A DNA stretch of 64,000 nucleotides, from assembly GCF_000739935.1 (NCBI RefSeq), contig NZ_BBJU01000025.1, positions 100,119 to 164,118 of the forward strand, in the 5' to 3' direction. The notes under the pieces were generated by a model that had not been told where the DNA came from, did not search any database, and saw only the letters and a program-made list of their open reading frames with translations. Positions 57,370 to 64,000 of the stretch are shown here, piece by piece; the stretch's first letter is position 1; every line of letters starts with the position of its first letter. The DNA comes from Agrobacterium rubi TR3 = NBRC 13261. Lineage in GTDB: Bacteria; Pseudomonadota; Alphaproteobacteria; Rhizobiales; Rhizobiaceae. A program made the translations under genes and the position numbers.

Positions 57370-58914
57370 ATGGCTCCTTTTTCTCCAACGATGGCGGCGA
57401 TCCGCTATGGCTATGGGCTCTCACCCGGCCAGGTACTGAACCGAAATCTGGACGACCTGTTGGTGCAGCTTGCTGATGCGCCGTTGAAGGAACCGTTTTT
57501 CCCTGTTGGCGGTGCGTTCGAAGCGCGGCAGCGTTCAGACGAACTCGCAGACAGGCTTATCGCGACCAGCGCCGGTAAGAACGGCGGTGAGTTGGATCGT
57601 GACGGCCGTAAACTGATCCAGCAGAAAGCCGAACAGAGTTTTCAGCGCGACAGCATGGCGCGGGTCATGCAGGCCGTGTTTTCGCCCTATGGCTTCCACG
57701 AGCGGCTTGCTTCCTTTTGGGTCGACCACTTCTCCGTCAATGCCCGCAAGGCGGTGCCGATGCGCCTCATCACCCCGCTTTACGAGGTCGAGGCCATCAG
57801 ACCGCATCTAGCGGGTCCGTTCCGCGATCTCTTGCAGGCAGCGGTGCTGCATCCCGCCATGTTGATTTATCTGGATCAGAACCGCTCGACAGGTCCTGAA
57901 TCGGCTGCGGCTGCCAAGAGCAAGCGCGGCCTCAATGAAAATCTTGGTCGGGAATTGCTCGAACTTCACACCATGGGCGCTGGTAGCGGTTACACGCAGT
58001 CCGATGTACGGTCCGCAGCGCTTGTTCTGACCGGCATGACTGTCGATGACCGCAACGAGATGCTGTTTCGCCCCAACATGGCAGAACCCGGTCAGATCAA
58101 GGTCCTTGGTATGTCCTATGGCGGCGATAAGCGTACGGCGGATGATTGTATCGATATGCTGGACGATCTGGCGACGCGGCCAGAGACGGCGGTGCATGTC
58201 TGTCGCAAACTGTGCGCGCATTTCATAGCCGACGAGGTCCCACCCGATGTGCTCTCGGCGATGGTGGATGAGTGGAAGGTGAGCAAGGGCAATCTCGTTA
58301 AAGTCTATGCCGCCATGCTCAACCACCCCCGCGCATGGTCTGATCCAGGACGCAAAATGAAGCTGCCTTTCGACTATGTCGTTTCCGGGCTACGGGCTTT
58401 CGGCATCACGCAAAAGAACTGGCAGGAAAGATTGTCTCCAGTCGGTGACGAAGACGTTGTGCTGGCTGCTAACGCCGTGCCGCAAGCGATGACAGGCGAT
58501 ATGAGCGCCATTAAGTCGGGCGGCGATCAAATGACAGCGCAATCGCCTGACCCTGGCATGAAGGCAAACGCAGAGCCGCCGCCGCAGAAGCCGAAACCCA
58601 AGCAGAGCTTGGCCCGTACCCTGACGCTGGCATCGCTGCGGCGCATGGGGCAGCCCGTGTGGCAGCCGCCAAGTCCGGCCGGGTTTGAGGAAGGTGTCGC
58701 ATCTTGGTTGTCCCCCAGTCAGATGAGCGAGCGCATTCTATGGGCGCGAAAAGCCTCCGATTCACTGGGTGGAGACATGGAGCCGAAGCGGCTTCTGGAG
58801 GTGGCGATGGCCGACATGGCGCGTGACGATACCATCCGCGTCGTAAGCCAGGCACCGAGCCGCGTCAGCGGCATGACGCTTGCGCTGTCTTCGCCAGAAT
58901 TCAACAGGAGATAA
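57370..58914 (+). CDS. DUF1800 family protein
   Basis: A 514-residue protein whose first residues, MAPFSPTMAAIRYGYGLSPG, are the DUF1800 opening. Signatures follow: FWVDHFSVN, AVLHPAMLIYLDQNRS, NENLGRELLELHTMG, and AAMLNHPRAWSD. Residues ~410-440 are a low-complexity Pro/Lys linker (NAEPPPQKPKPKQS). The function is unknown; such proteins are almost always paired with DUF1501 proteins, as here. The ATG at 57370 follows GGAG eight bases upstream; the long upstream extension in the same frame overlaps the divergent DUF2946 gene and is rejected. Confidence 0.87.
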   Translation: MAPFSPTMAAIRYGYGLSPGQVLNRNLDDLLVQLADAPLKEPFFPVGGAFEARQRSDELADRLIATSAGKNGGELDRDGRKLIQQKAEQSFQRDSMARVMQAVFSPYGFHERLASFWVDHFSVNARKAVPMRLITPLYEVEAIRPHLAGPFRDLLQAAVLHPAMLIYLDQNRSTGPESAAAAKSKRGLNENLGRELLELHTMGAGSGYTQSDVRSAALVLTGMTVDDRNEMLFRPNMAEPGQIKVLGMSYGGDKRTADDCIDMLDDLATRPETAVHVCRKLCAHFIADEVPPDVLSAMVDEWKVSKGNLVKVYAAMLNHPRAWSDPGRKMKLPFDYVVSGLRAFGITQKNWQERLSPVGDEDVVLAANAVPQAMTGDMSAIKSGGDQMTAQSPDPGMKANAEPPPQKPKPKQSLARTLTLASLRRMGQPVWQPPSPAGFEEGVASWLSPSQMSERILWARKASDSLGGDMEPKRLLEVAMADMARDDTIRVVSQAPSRVSGMTLALSSPEFNRR

Positions 58915-58918
58915 GACG

Positions 58919-60100
58919 ATGGCGTTGTCTCAGGATATGTTGATCAGCCGCCGCAGTTTTCTGGCGACCGCCTGTTGCGCGGCAGCGCTACCGGCCTTTT
59001 CTCCGGTCAGCTTTGCGGCTATGCCCGGCGACAATCGCTTTGTGACGATCATTCTGCGCGGCGCGATGGACGGGCTCGATCTTGTTCAGCCCTACGGCGA
59101 CGCGGCATTTGCCGGCTTCCGTCCGACGCTGGCTTTGACGCCGGACACGGGGCTTATCGATCTCGACGGCCATTTCGGGTTAAACCCGGCGGCCCAACCC
59201 TTGATGCCTTTGTGGCAAAGCAAGGAGCTTGCCTTTGTTCACGCCGTCTCCACGCCTTACAGAGACGAGCGCAGCCACTTCGATGGGCAGGATATTCTCG
59301 AAAGCGGCGCCAACCACGTGCATGGCGAACGGACCGGTTGGCTGAACAGGGCCCTGTCCACCATTCCACGCTCCAATGACCGCAAGGCGATCGACATCAA
59401 CACCTCGATGGAACTCATTCTTGCAGGGCCAAACGAAGCCGATGTCTGGGCCTCCACGTCCGATATGACGATGGGAGCGGATGACGTTGCCTTCTTCAAA
59501 CGTCTCTATGCCAATGATCCGGATTTCAACCGGGTGCTGGTGGAAGCCTTGCGCACGGATATGTCCGCCGAGCAATTGTTTCAGGATCAGAAGCGCGGGG
59601 AGGGCATTCGCGATGTTGCCAAGCTTGCCGGTGGCCTGCTGCGCGAAGACTACCGGATCGCTGCCTTTTCCGTCGATGGTTGGGACACGCATGCGGGTCA
59701 GAAAGGCCAGTTCGCGCGCACGGTCAAGGACCTCACCATCGCACTGACGACGCTGAAAGATGCGTTGGGACCAGATGTCTGGAAAAAGACGGTGGTGCTG
59801 GCCATGACGGAGTTCGGACGCACAGTGCGTGAAAACGGCACCGAGGGAACGGACCATGGTACCGGCGGTGTGGCCATCCTGGCCGGAGGCGGCATAGATG
59901 GCGGTCGCGTGCTGGGCAACTGGCCGGGGCTTGCCGAAGGCAAGCTGTTAGACAACCGCGATCTGATGCCGACCGGCGATGTGCGTGAGCTCGCAGCCGC
60001 GATGCTCTATCGACAATTCGATGTGGGCAGCGAAGCGCTCACCAATGGCGTCTTTCCGGGCCTCAGTTTCGACAGGTCGTCCGCCTATCTCAAGGTTTGA
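58919..60100 (+). CDS. DUF1501 family protein with Tat signal
   Basis: A 393-residue protein exported by the twin-arginine path: SRRSFLATACCAAALPAF, with R11-R12. The body matches DUF1501, an alkaline-phosphatase-superfamily-like fold: FVTIILRGAMDGLDLVQPYG, SHFDGQDILESG, DGWDTHAGQ, AMTEFGRTVRENGTEGTDHG. Metal-binding Asp and His positions are retained, so hydrolase activity is possible but untested for the family. It follows the DUF1800 gene by four bases with AGGAG nine bases upstream, clearly co-translated. Folding before export fits a metal-loaded enzyme. Confidence 0.89.
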   Translation: MALSQDMLISRRSFLATACCAAALPAFSPVSFAAMPGDNRFVTIILRGAMDGLDLVQPYGDAAFAGFRPTLALTPDTGLIDLDGHFGLNPAAQPLMPLWQSKELAFVHAVSTPYRDERSHFDGQDILESGANHVHGERTGWLNRALSTIPRSNDRKAIDINTSMELILAGPNEADVWASTSDMTMGADDVAFFKRLYANDPDFNRVLVEALRTDMSAEQLFQDQKRGEGIRDVAKLAGGLLREDYRIAAFSVDGWDTHAGQKGQFARTVKDLTIALTTLKDALGPDVWKKTVVLAMTEFGRTVRENGTEGTDHGTGGVAILAGGGIDGGRVLGNWPGLAEGKLLDNRDLMPTGDVRELAAAMLYRQFDVGSEALTNGVFPGLSFDRSSAYLKV

Positions 60101-60132
60101 CCGGACAAGACTTTGAGCCTTTATCCAGCCGG

Positions 60133-60519
60133 TTAGAGCTTCGCAATCGGGGTTGGCTTTCCGTGCTCGTCCATCGCCACCATGATGAACGTACCGGCCG
60201 TCACTTTCTCCAGAGCATCATAGCGCGACCGCTGTGCCCAAGCTTCGACGGTGAGGGTGATCGAGGTGCGGCCGACGCGGGCGATTTCCGTGTAGATGGA
60301 TAGCGTATCGCCAATCTTCACGGGTAGCTCGAATGCCATTTCCTTGACCGCTGCCGTCACCACACGACAGCGCGCCCGTTCGGCGGCACGAATGCCGCTC
60401 GCCAAGTCCATCTGCGACATGACCCAACCACCGAAAATATCGCCTGCCGGATTTGCGTCCGCTGGCATGGCAAGTGTGCGAAGGGTGAGTTCGCCGGTGG
60501 GTTTGATCATGTCTGGCAT
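60133..60519 (-). CDS. Acyl-CoA thioesterase, YciA-type hotdog fold
   Basis: A 128-residue hotdog-fold thioesterase. GELTLRTLAMPADANPAGDI then FGGWVMSQMDLASGIRA is the YciA/BFIT pattern containing the catalytic Asp, and TFIMVAMDEHGKPTP closes it. It hydrolyses acyl-CoAs, with broad chain specificity in characterised members. The rlmB gene lies 33 bases upstream on the same strand. Confidence 0.92.
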   Translation of the reverse strand: MPDMIKPTGELTLRTLAMPADANPAGDIFGGWVMSQMDLASGIRAAERARCRVVTAAVKEMAFELPVKIGDTLSIYTEIARVGRTSITLTVEAWAQRSRYDALEKVTAGTFIMVAMDEHGKPTPIAKL

Positions 60520-60552
60520 TGTTTCTCCAATAGAAGGGTTGGTCGGGTGTGT

Positions 60553-61434
60553 TTATCTCTTGGCCAAAAACTGGCCGGTCGCATAAAGGGCAATCGCGGC
60601 TGCATTCGATACGTTGAGCGATTTGATTTCGCCGGGCATATCCAGCCGCGCCAATGCAGATACGGTTTCGCGTGTCTTCTGACGCAGGCCCTTGCCCTCG
60701 GCACCCAGAACCAGCGCGATCTTGTCACCACTGAAGGTCTGCTCGATGGGGGCAGGGCCGTCCGAATCCAGTCCGATTGATGTGAAGCCGAGCTTGTGCA
60801 ACTCACCCAGCGCGTCGGACAGGTTGGTGATCTGGATATAGGGGATCATCTCCAGTGCGCCGGAAGCGGACTTTGCCAATACGCCTGACTCGGTCGGGCT
60901 GTGACGCATGGTGGTAATCAGTGCACCGGCATTGAAGGCAACAGCCGAACGCATGATCGCGCCGACATTGTGGGGATCGGTCACCTGATCCAGCACCAGA
61001 ATGAGGGGGCTGTCTTTTAGCGCTGAAAGCTTGCGCACGGGCAGAGGCTTCGTCTCCAGCATGACACCTTGGTGGATGGCATCGGGGCCGAGAACCTTGT
61101 CGATATCCTGCGGCGAAACCATTTCCACCGGGAAAGACTGTTCTTCCGCCGTGCCGATTTCCAGACGCGCAAGCGCATTCATGGTCACCGACAGTTTGAC
61201 GATCTGGCGTTCCTTGTTGGCAATCGCGGCCCGCACCGTATGCAGGCCATAAAGATGAACCTGATCGGGCGCCAGTTGCGGTGCCTTCCAGTCTTCGCCG
61301 CCGCGCGGCTTGCGCTTTGGAAATGCAGGGGTGGGAATTTCGCCACGCTCTCTCTTGGCATCGCGAACCTGACGGCGCAGCGTTGCGTAGTGAGTGTCGC
61401 GGGTGGATTTTTCGTTGGGATCGTCTTTGCTCAT
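60553..61434 (-). CDS. rlmB: 23S rRNA (guanosine(2251)-2'-O)-methyltransferase
   Basis: A SPOUT-class enzyme of 293 residues. The N-terminal ~70 residues are a basic extension, followed by the substrate-binding domain (LYGLHTVRAAIANKERQIVK) and the knotted SAM-binding domain: LVLDQVTDPHNVGAIMRSA (motif 1), IALVLGAEGKGLRQKTRE (motif 2) and LNVSNAAAIALYA (motif 3). These are the TrmH/RlmB signatures, and RlmB is favoured over TrmH by the N-terminal substrate domain. It is divergent from tRNA-Tyr. Confidence 0.93.
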   Translation of the reverse strand: MSKDDPNEKSTRDTHYATLRRQVRDAKRERGEIPTPAFPKRKPRGGEDWKAPQLAPDQVHLYGLHTVRAAIANKERQIVKLSVTMNALARLEIGTAEEQSFPVEMVSPQDIDKVLGPDAIHQGVMLETKPLPVRKLSALKDSPLILVLDQVTDPHNVGAIMRSAVAFNAGALITTMRHSPTESGVLAKSASGALEMIPYIQITNLSDALGELHKLGFTSIGLDSDGPAPIEQTFSGDKIALVLGAEGKGLRQKTRETVSALARLDMPGEIKSLNVSNAAAIALYATGQFLAKR

Positions 61435-61627
61435 GCCGTCTTATATCGTCAGCAATGCGCAAGCACCAGTCCCTCACGATGCTTCGCGCGTCCATCACGC
61501 CGCAGTTTCAGCCGTTTCGGCAGAGGCTTGGTGCAAATCCGCCGGGCACCGTCATGCGACACTCTTCGGTAATCCACAGGCCTATGACTCTGTTCGCATT
61601 TTTCGCAAATTTTCGTCACACATCGTG

Positions 61628-61656
61628 TTGACAGACGCGGCGAGGGCAGTCATATA
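61628..61656 (+). promoter_or_regulatory. Promoter of tRNA-Tyr and tRNA-Gly
   Basis: TTGACA at 61628-61633 and CATATA at 61651-61656 with exactly 17 bases between, ending 80 bases before tRNA-Tyr. It is the best sigma-70-like match seen in the window. The surrounding 61435-61736 region holds no gene. Confidence 0.6.
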
Positions 61657-61736
61657 CGCGGCCACAGACGACGGAACGGCAATGCGCCGAACCAGAAATC
61701 TGGTTAAGCTTGGTCGCTTGATCCTCGCAGAATACT

Positions 61737-61821
61737 GGAGGAATGCCCGAGTGGTTAAAGGGGACGGACTGTAAATCCGTTGGCTCAGCCTACGTTGGTT
61801 CAAATCCAACTTCCTCCACCA
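61737..61821 (+). tRNA. tRNA-Tyr (anticodon GTA)
   Basis: A class II tRNA of 85 bases with encoded CCA. The acceptor arm GGAGGAA pairs with TTCCTCC, the anticodon stem ACGGA/TCCGT encloses CTGTAAA with anticodon GTA at 61771-61773, a variable arm follows, and the T loop GGTTCAAATCC is standard. Confidence 0.96.
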
Positions 61822-61846
61822 TTCTGCACGGATCGAACTCACCACC

Positions 61847-61920
61847 GCGGGTATAGCTCAATGGTAGAGCAGCAGCCTTCCAAGCTGAATACGCGGGTTC
61901 GATTCCCGCTACCCGCTCCA
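61847..61920 (+). tRNA. tRNA-Gly (anticodon TCC)
   Basis: A 74-base tRNA with encoded CCA. The acceptor GCGGGTA pairs with TACCCGC; the anticodon loop CTTCCAA has anticodon TCC at 61879-61881; the T arm is CGGGTTCGATTCCCG. It is 25 bases after tRNA-Tyr and likely on the same transcript. Confidence 0.96.
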
Positions 61921-62247
61921 TCTCAATACCCCATAACCGTTCATTCGCTTAGAATTGGCACGTTTGGTCGCTAATACATGTTACTTCCGATTTTTTCATC
62001 TTAGCGTTGCAGAATTATTATTAATCCGCGATGATTGTAAAAATACTCGGAATGAGTCTTTTTCCAGCTTTCAGTATGCCATGAGCATGCCTTCCAGGCG
62101 TTTTTTAATTTGTAAAAAATAGGCGAGGGACGGAACCAATTGACGCTTGCCTTGTTTGGTTAAAAAAACATGGTTTTGCCTTAATTAGTGGTTCCCAGAT
62201 ACCACAAAACCATGCATATTTGCTAAAAAATAAACCAAGGATTGAAG
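61921..62247. other. A+T-rich intergenic region before the PAS gene
   Basis: A 327-base non-coding stretch, unusually A+T-rich. I see no gene. Its right end carries the inverted repeat described at 62169-62214 and the ribosome site AAGGA of the PAS gene. Confidence 0.5.
62169..62214 (+). promoter_or_regulatory. Inverted repeat in the PAS gene leader
   Basis: CATGGTTTTG (62169-62178) and CAAAACCATG (62205-62214) are perfect ten-base inverted arms. Inside, GTGGT (62188-62192) and ACCAC (62201-62205) can extend the stem beyond a bulge. It ends 33 bases before the PAS start, so it could be an operator or an RNA hairpin controlling translation. Confidence 0.45.
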
Positions 62248-62661
62248 ATGACAGAAAGCGCCCCCTTGCAACGTTATGTCTCGATGAACCTCGGTGGATT
62301 TTACGTTTGGGATCTCGCGCAAAACCTGTTTTGGGCAGACGAGACCTTTGCAAAGATCATGGGTTTCGTTCCCGAGGAGTTGGACGGCGGTCTACCAGTG
62401 GAATCGATGATGCCGCTCATCCATGAAGATGATCAGCCACACGTCGTGCGCGGTATAAAGAATTCCGTTCTGTCCGGCGAGCCGTTCGAAATGGTCTATC
62501 GCATCCGACGCGGCGATGCTTTTGCAAAAATTACGGAGATCGGGAAATGCTATCGTTATGTGGACGGCGTCGCGACGCTGTTTAGCGGTGTCGTGTTCGA
62601 AAGTTCATATCCAACCGATGTCGATGCATCCAACGGAAACATGCCGACCGCCGCGGTGTAG
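62248..62661 (+). CDS. Single PAS-domain protein
   Basis: A 137-residue soluble protein made of one PAS domain of the PAS_3 type: NLGGFYVWDLAQNLFWADET, FAKIMGFVPEEL, MMPLIHEDDQPHVVRGI, and EPFEMVYRIRRGDAFAKITE. No output domain is attached, so it must act on a partner or be a truncated signalling protein. The C-terminus (~118-137) looks disordered. The ATG at 62248 follows AAGGA eight bases upstream. The gene is isolated from other signalling genes. Confidence 0.8.
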   Translation: MTESAPLQRYVSMNLGGFYVWDLAQNLFWADETFAKIMGFVPEELDGGLPVESMMPLIHEDDQPHVVRGIKNSVLSGEPFEMVYRIRRGDAFAKITEIGKCYRYVDGVATLFSGVVFESSYPTDVDASNGNMPTAAV

Positions 62662-62688
62662 TGCGACGAATTGGGCCGGATATTCAGT

Positions 62689-62805
62689 TTATACCCCGTA
62701 AAGCATTCCCAGGACAAAGATTGCTGCGACAACAGCGCCTGCGGTAAGGCAAAGCTTCAAGAGGCGAAAGCGGCGGACACGTCCGCCAGACCAATCATAA
62801 GCCAT
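62689..62805 (-). CDS. Small membrane protein, 38 residues
   Basis: ATG at 62805 opens a 38-codon frame. The first half is basic (MAYDWSGGRVRRFRLLK) and the second is one hydrophobic helix (LTAGAVVAAIFVLGML), ending YGV. AAAGG lies 11 bases upstream. The positive-inside pattern and sharp helix argue for a real single-pass peptide. It lies between the PAS gene and terC. Confidence 0.5.
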   Translation of the reverse strand: MAYDWSGGRVRRFRLLKLCLTAGAVVAAIFVLGMLYGV

Positions 62806-62970
62806 TGTTCAGACAACCTTTATCGTTATTATTCTGTCCAAAGTCATGGCTGTCTATGCTTGCCTTAAGCTGGCGGCAACCATAAAAATCCACGGGCAAT
62901 TTTTGCGGCTTGTGATCGCCGTTCCTTTGGTTGGTGCAAATCGCACAGATCGAGTGCGGATGCTCGAATC

Positions 62971-62997
62971 AAAAGAGCCCGAAAATCCGGGCTCTCC
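62971..62997 (-). terminator. Rho-independent terminator of terC
   Basis: On the minus strand AGAGCCCG pairs with CGGGCTCT around GATTTT and is followed by TTTG, 15 bases after the terC stop. Confidence 0.8.
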
Positions 62998-63011
62998 AAT
63001 GTCTTTGTTGC

Positions 63012-63641
63012 TCAGCCCAAATAGGGTTGAACATAAGGCCAGACTTCGACTACGCCGTGGTAAAGCATATTGAGCGCCACATAGACGATGACCAGAAGGC
63101 CGACATATGAGATCCAGCGGTAGCGGTGCAGGAGCTTGGCGACAAAGTTTGCAGCAAGACCCATTAGCGCGATAGAGACGACAAGCCCGATGATCAACAC
63201 CGTGACGTGGTCTTGCGCCGCACCGGCGACGGCAAGAACATTGTCGAGCGACATGGAGACGTCGGCGATGACGATCTGTGTCGCAGCTTGAAAGAAGGTC
63301 TTGTGACCCTTCGTCAGATCAGCCTCGTCGTTTTCGACTTCGCCTGACGTGTCGCCCTGTTCGCGCAGTTCGCTCCACATCTTCCAGCAGACCCAGGCCA
63401 GAAGCAGGCCGCCGAAAAGCTGAAGGCCAACGATGGCGAGAAGCTGTACCGTCAGTGCTGCAAAGGCTATGCGCAGAACCGTTGCAGCGATGATGCCGAC
63501 GAGGATCGCTTTGCGGCGCATATGTGCGGGCAGGCCCGCCGCTGCAAGACCGATGACGATGGCGTTGTCACCTGCTAGAACGAGGTCGATGGCGATGACC
63601 TGAAGAAACGCCGTAAAACCGGCGGCCGTAAAAATTTCCAT
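63012..63641 (-). CDS. TerC family integral membrane protein
   Basis: A 209-residue membrane protein with about seven hydrophobic segments. The paired motifs AIDLVLAGDNAIVIGLAA and IVIADVSMSLDNVLAVAGAA contain the conserved aspartates and asparagines of the TerC fold, in which metal-ion export (manganese in some members) is the likely role. The length matches the YjbE-like subgroup. The ATG at 63641 (MEIFTAAGFTAFLQV) is preferred; 22 codons upstream are part of the structured leader. Confidence 0.88.
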   Translation of the reverse strand: MEIFTAAGFTAFLQVIAIDLVLAGDNAIVIGLAAAGLPAHMRRKAILVGIIAATVLRIAFAALTVQLLAIVGLQLFGGLLLAWVCWKMWSELREQGDTSGEVENDEADLTKGHKTFFQAATQIVIADVSMSLDNVLAVAGAAQDHVTVLIIGLVVSIALMGLAANFVAKLLHRYRWISYVGLLVIVYVALNMLYHGVVEVWPYVQPYLG

Positions 63642-64000
63642 TTTAGATCCCGAAGCGGATGAGAATTGGTGCCGCGGGAGAAGACGGCTTTGAGGGCGGA
63701 CATGCACGTGCGGCGATAATGCCGCCGGTCGCCTGTCCCCACAGCGCGACCGTCATGTCAATATGACAGGAATCACATCGTCGTAAAGAGTTCGTGTTCG
63801 ATCATACAAGCATCCGTATATAAGGATGACGTTGACTGTTTCAGTTCTGCGCACCATATGCAGCCCATCATGTCGCTTTTGGTAGCGCAAAAGGTGCGCT
63901 CGCAATTAAGTCTTGCGCATTGGCTTGCAAAGCCTTAAACGGCGACACCAAACCGGTTCGCCGGGGAAACTACTTCACGTTCACAGGAAGCAATTCACAT
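63642..64000. other. Upstream region of terC to the window end, no gene seen
   Basis: These 359 bases hold the terC leader described at 63685-63751 and further sequence without a convincing frame in either direction. The neighbouring gene on the right must lie beyond the window. Confidence 0.5.
63685..63751 (-). promoter_or_regulatory. Structured leader of terC with competing stems
   Basis: Read on the minus strand, GGTCGC and CTGT pair with ACAG and GCGACC (63727-63751, one bulged base) around a GGGG loop, and GCGGC/GCCGC form an adjacent hairpin (63710-63725). The loop and 3' arm, GGGGACA (63734-63740), can instead pair with TGTCC (63698-63702). The two folds exclude each other, the pattern of a switch. 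I cannot match it to the yybP-ykoY consensus from memory. Confidence 0.4.

Overview
The window looks like chromosomal DNA of an alphaproteobacterium of the Rhizobiaceae, most likely Agrobacterium or Rhizobium. The evidence is high G+C coding sequence, rhizobial gene neighbourhoods (SDR-uvrC-pgsA-moaD-moaE; purM-purN beside perM-hdaA-ppk-ppx), a quinoprotein glucose dehydrogenase, an HdaA-type replication regulator, a RopB/Omp25-like porin-type barrel, and intergenic palindromic repeats of the kind common in rhizobia. I see no prophage, insertion sequence, CRISPR array or rRNA. Species cannot be fixed from the sequence alone.

Layout. 1-10 kb: 3'-truncated gcd, a GAF-GGDEF diguanylate cyclase, a sugar 1-dehydrogenase, a family 2 glycosyltransferase in an A+T-rich pocket, an ABC-F ATPase, a glutathione transferase and ndk. 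10-19 kb: a RIME-like repeat, a lipoprotein with a CGNR zinc-finger regulator divergent from a solitary LivH-type permease, the SDR-uvrC-pgsA-moaD-moaE operon, an outer-membrane barrel, a second GST and a secreted RNase T2. 19-29 kb: YbhN-like membrane protein, rlmJ, a solitary molybdopterin oxidoreductase followed by two NudK paralogues, a VapBC pair, purM-purN, and perM-hdaA. 29-38 kb: ppk-ppx behind a PHO-box-like triplet, a YunG-like protein, a phytase-like exported protein, a membrane class III cyclase, rnd and an MFS transporter. 38-53 kb: aspS, a SulP transporter with a structured leader, an exported unknown, parC, a PRC-barrel protein, a lone HsdR-N-type nuclease-fold protein, an esterase, and an unusually long uvrB. 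53-64 kb: small membrane and acetyltransferase genes, a broken DUF1963 gene, a divergent PepSY/DUF2946 and DUF1800/DUF1501 locus, a thioesterase, rlmB, tRNA-Tyr and tRNA-Gly, a PAS-domain protein, a 38-residue membrane peptide and terC with a structured leader.

Most of the window is housekeeping: DNA repair (uvrB, uvrC), decatenation (parC), replication control (hdaA), purine synthesis, polyphosphate turnover, translation (aspS, rlmB, rlmJ, tRNAs) and molybdopterin synthesis. The points that most deserve a second look are two palindromic repeat units read in frame inside the UvrB C-terminal extension; a PHO-box-like triplet before ppk-ppx; structured leaders before the SulP and TerC genes, the latter with mutually exclusive pairings; the CGNR/LivH divergent pair around a palindrome; the lone HsdR-N protein; and the DUF1800/DUF1501 pair facing a His/Met-rich PepSY protein.
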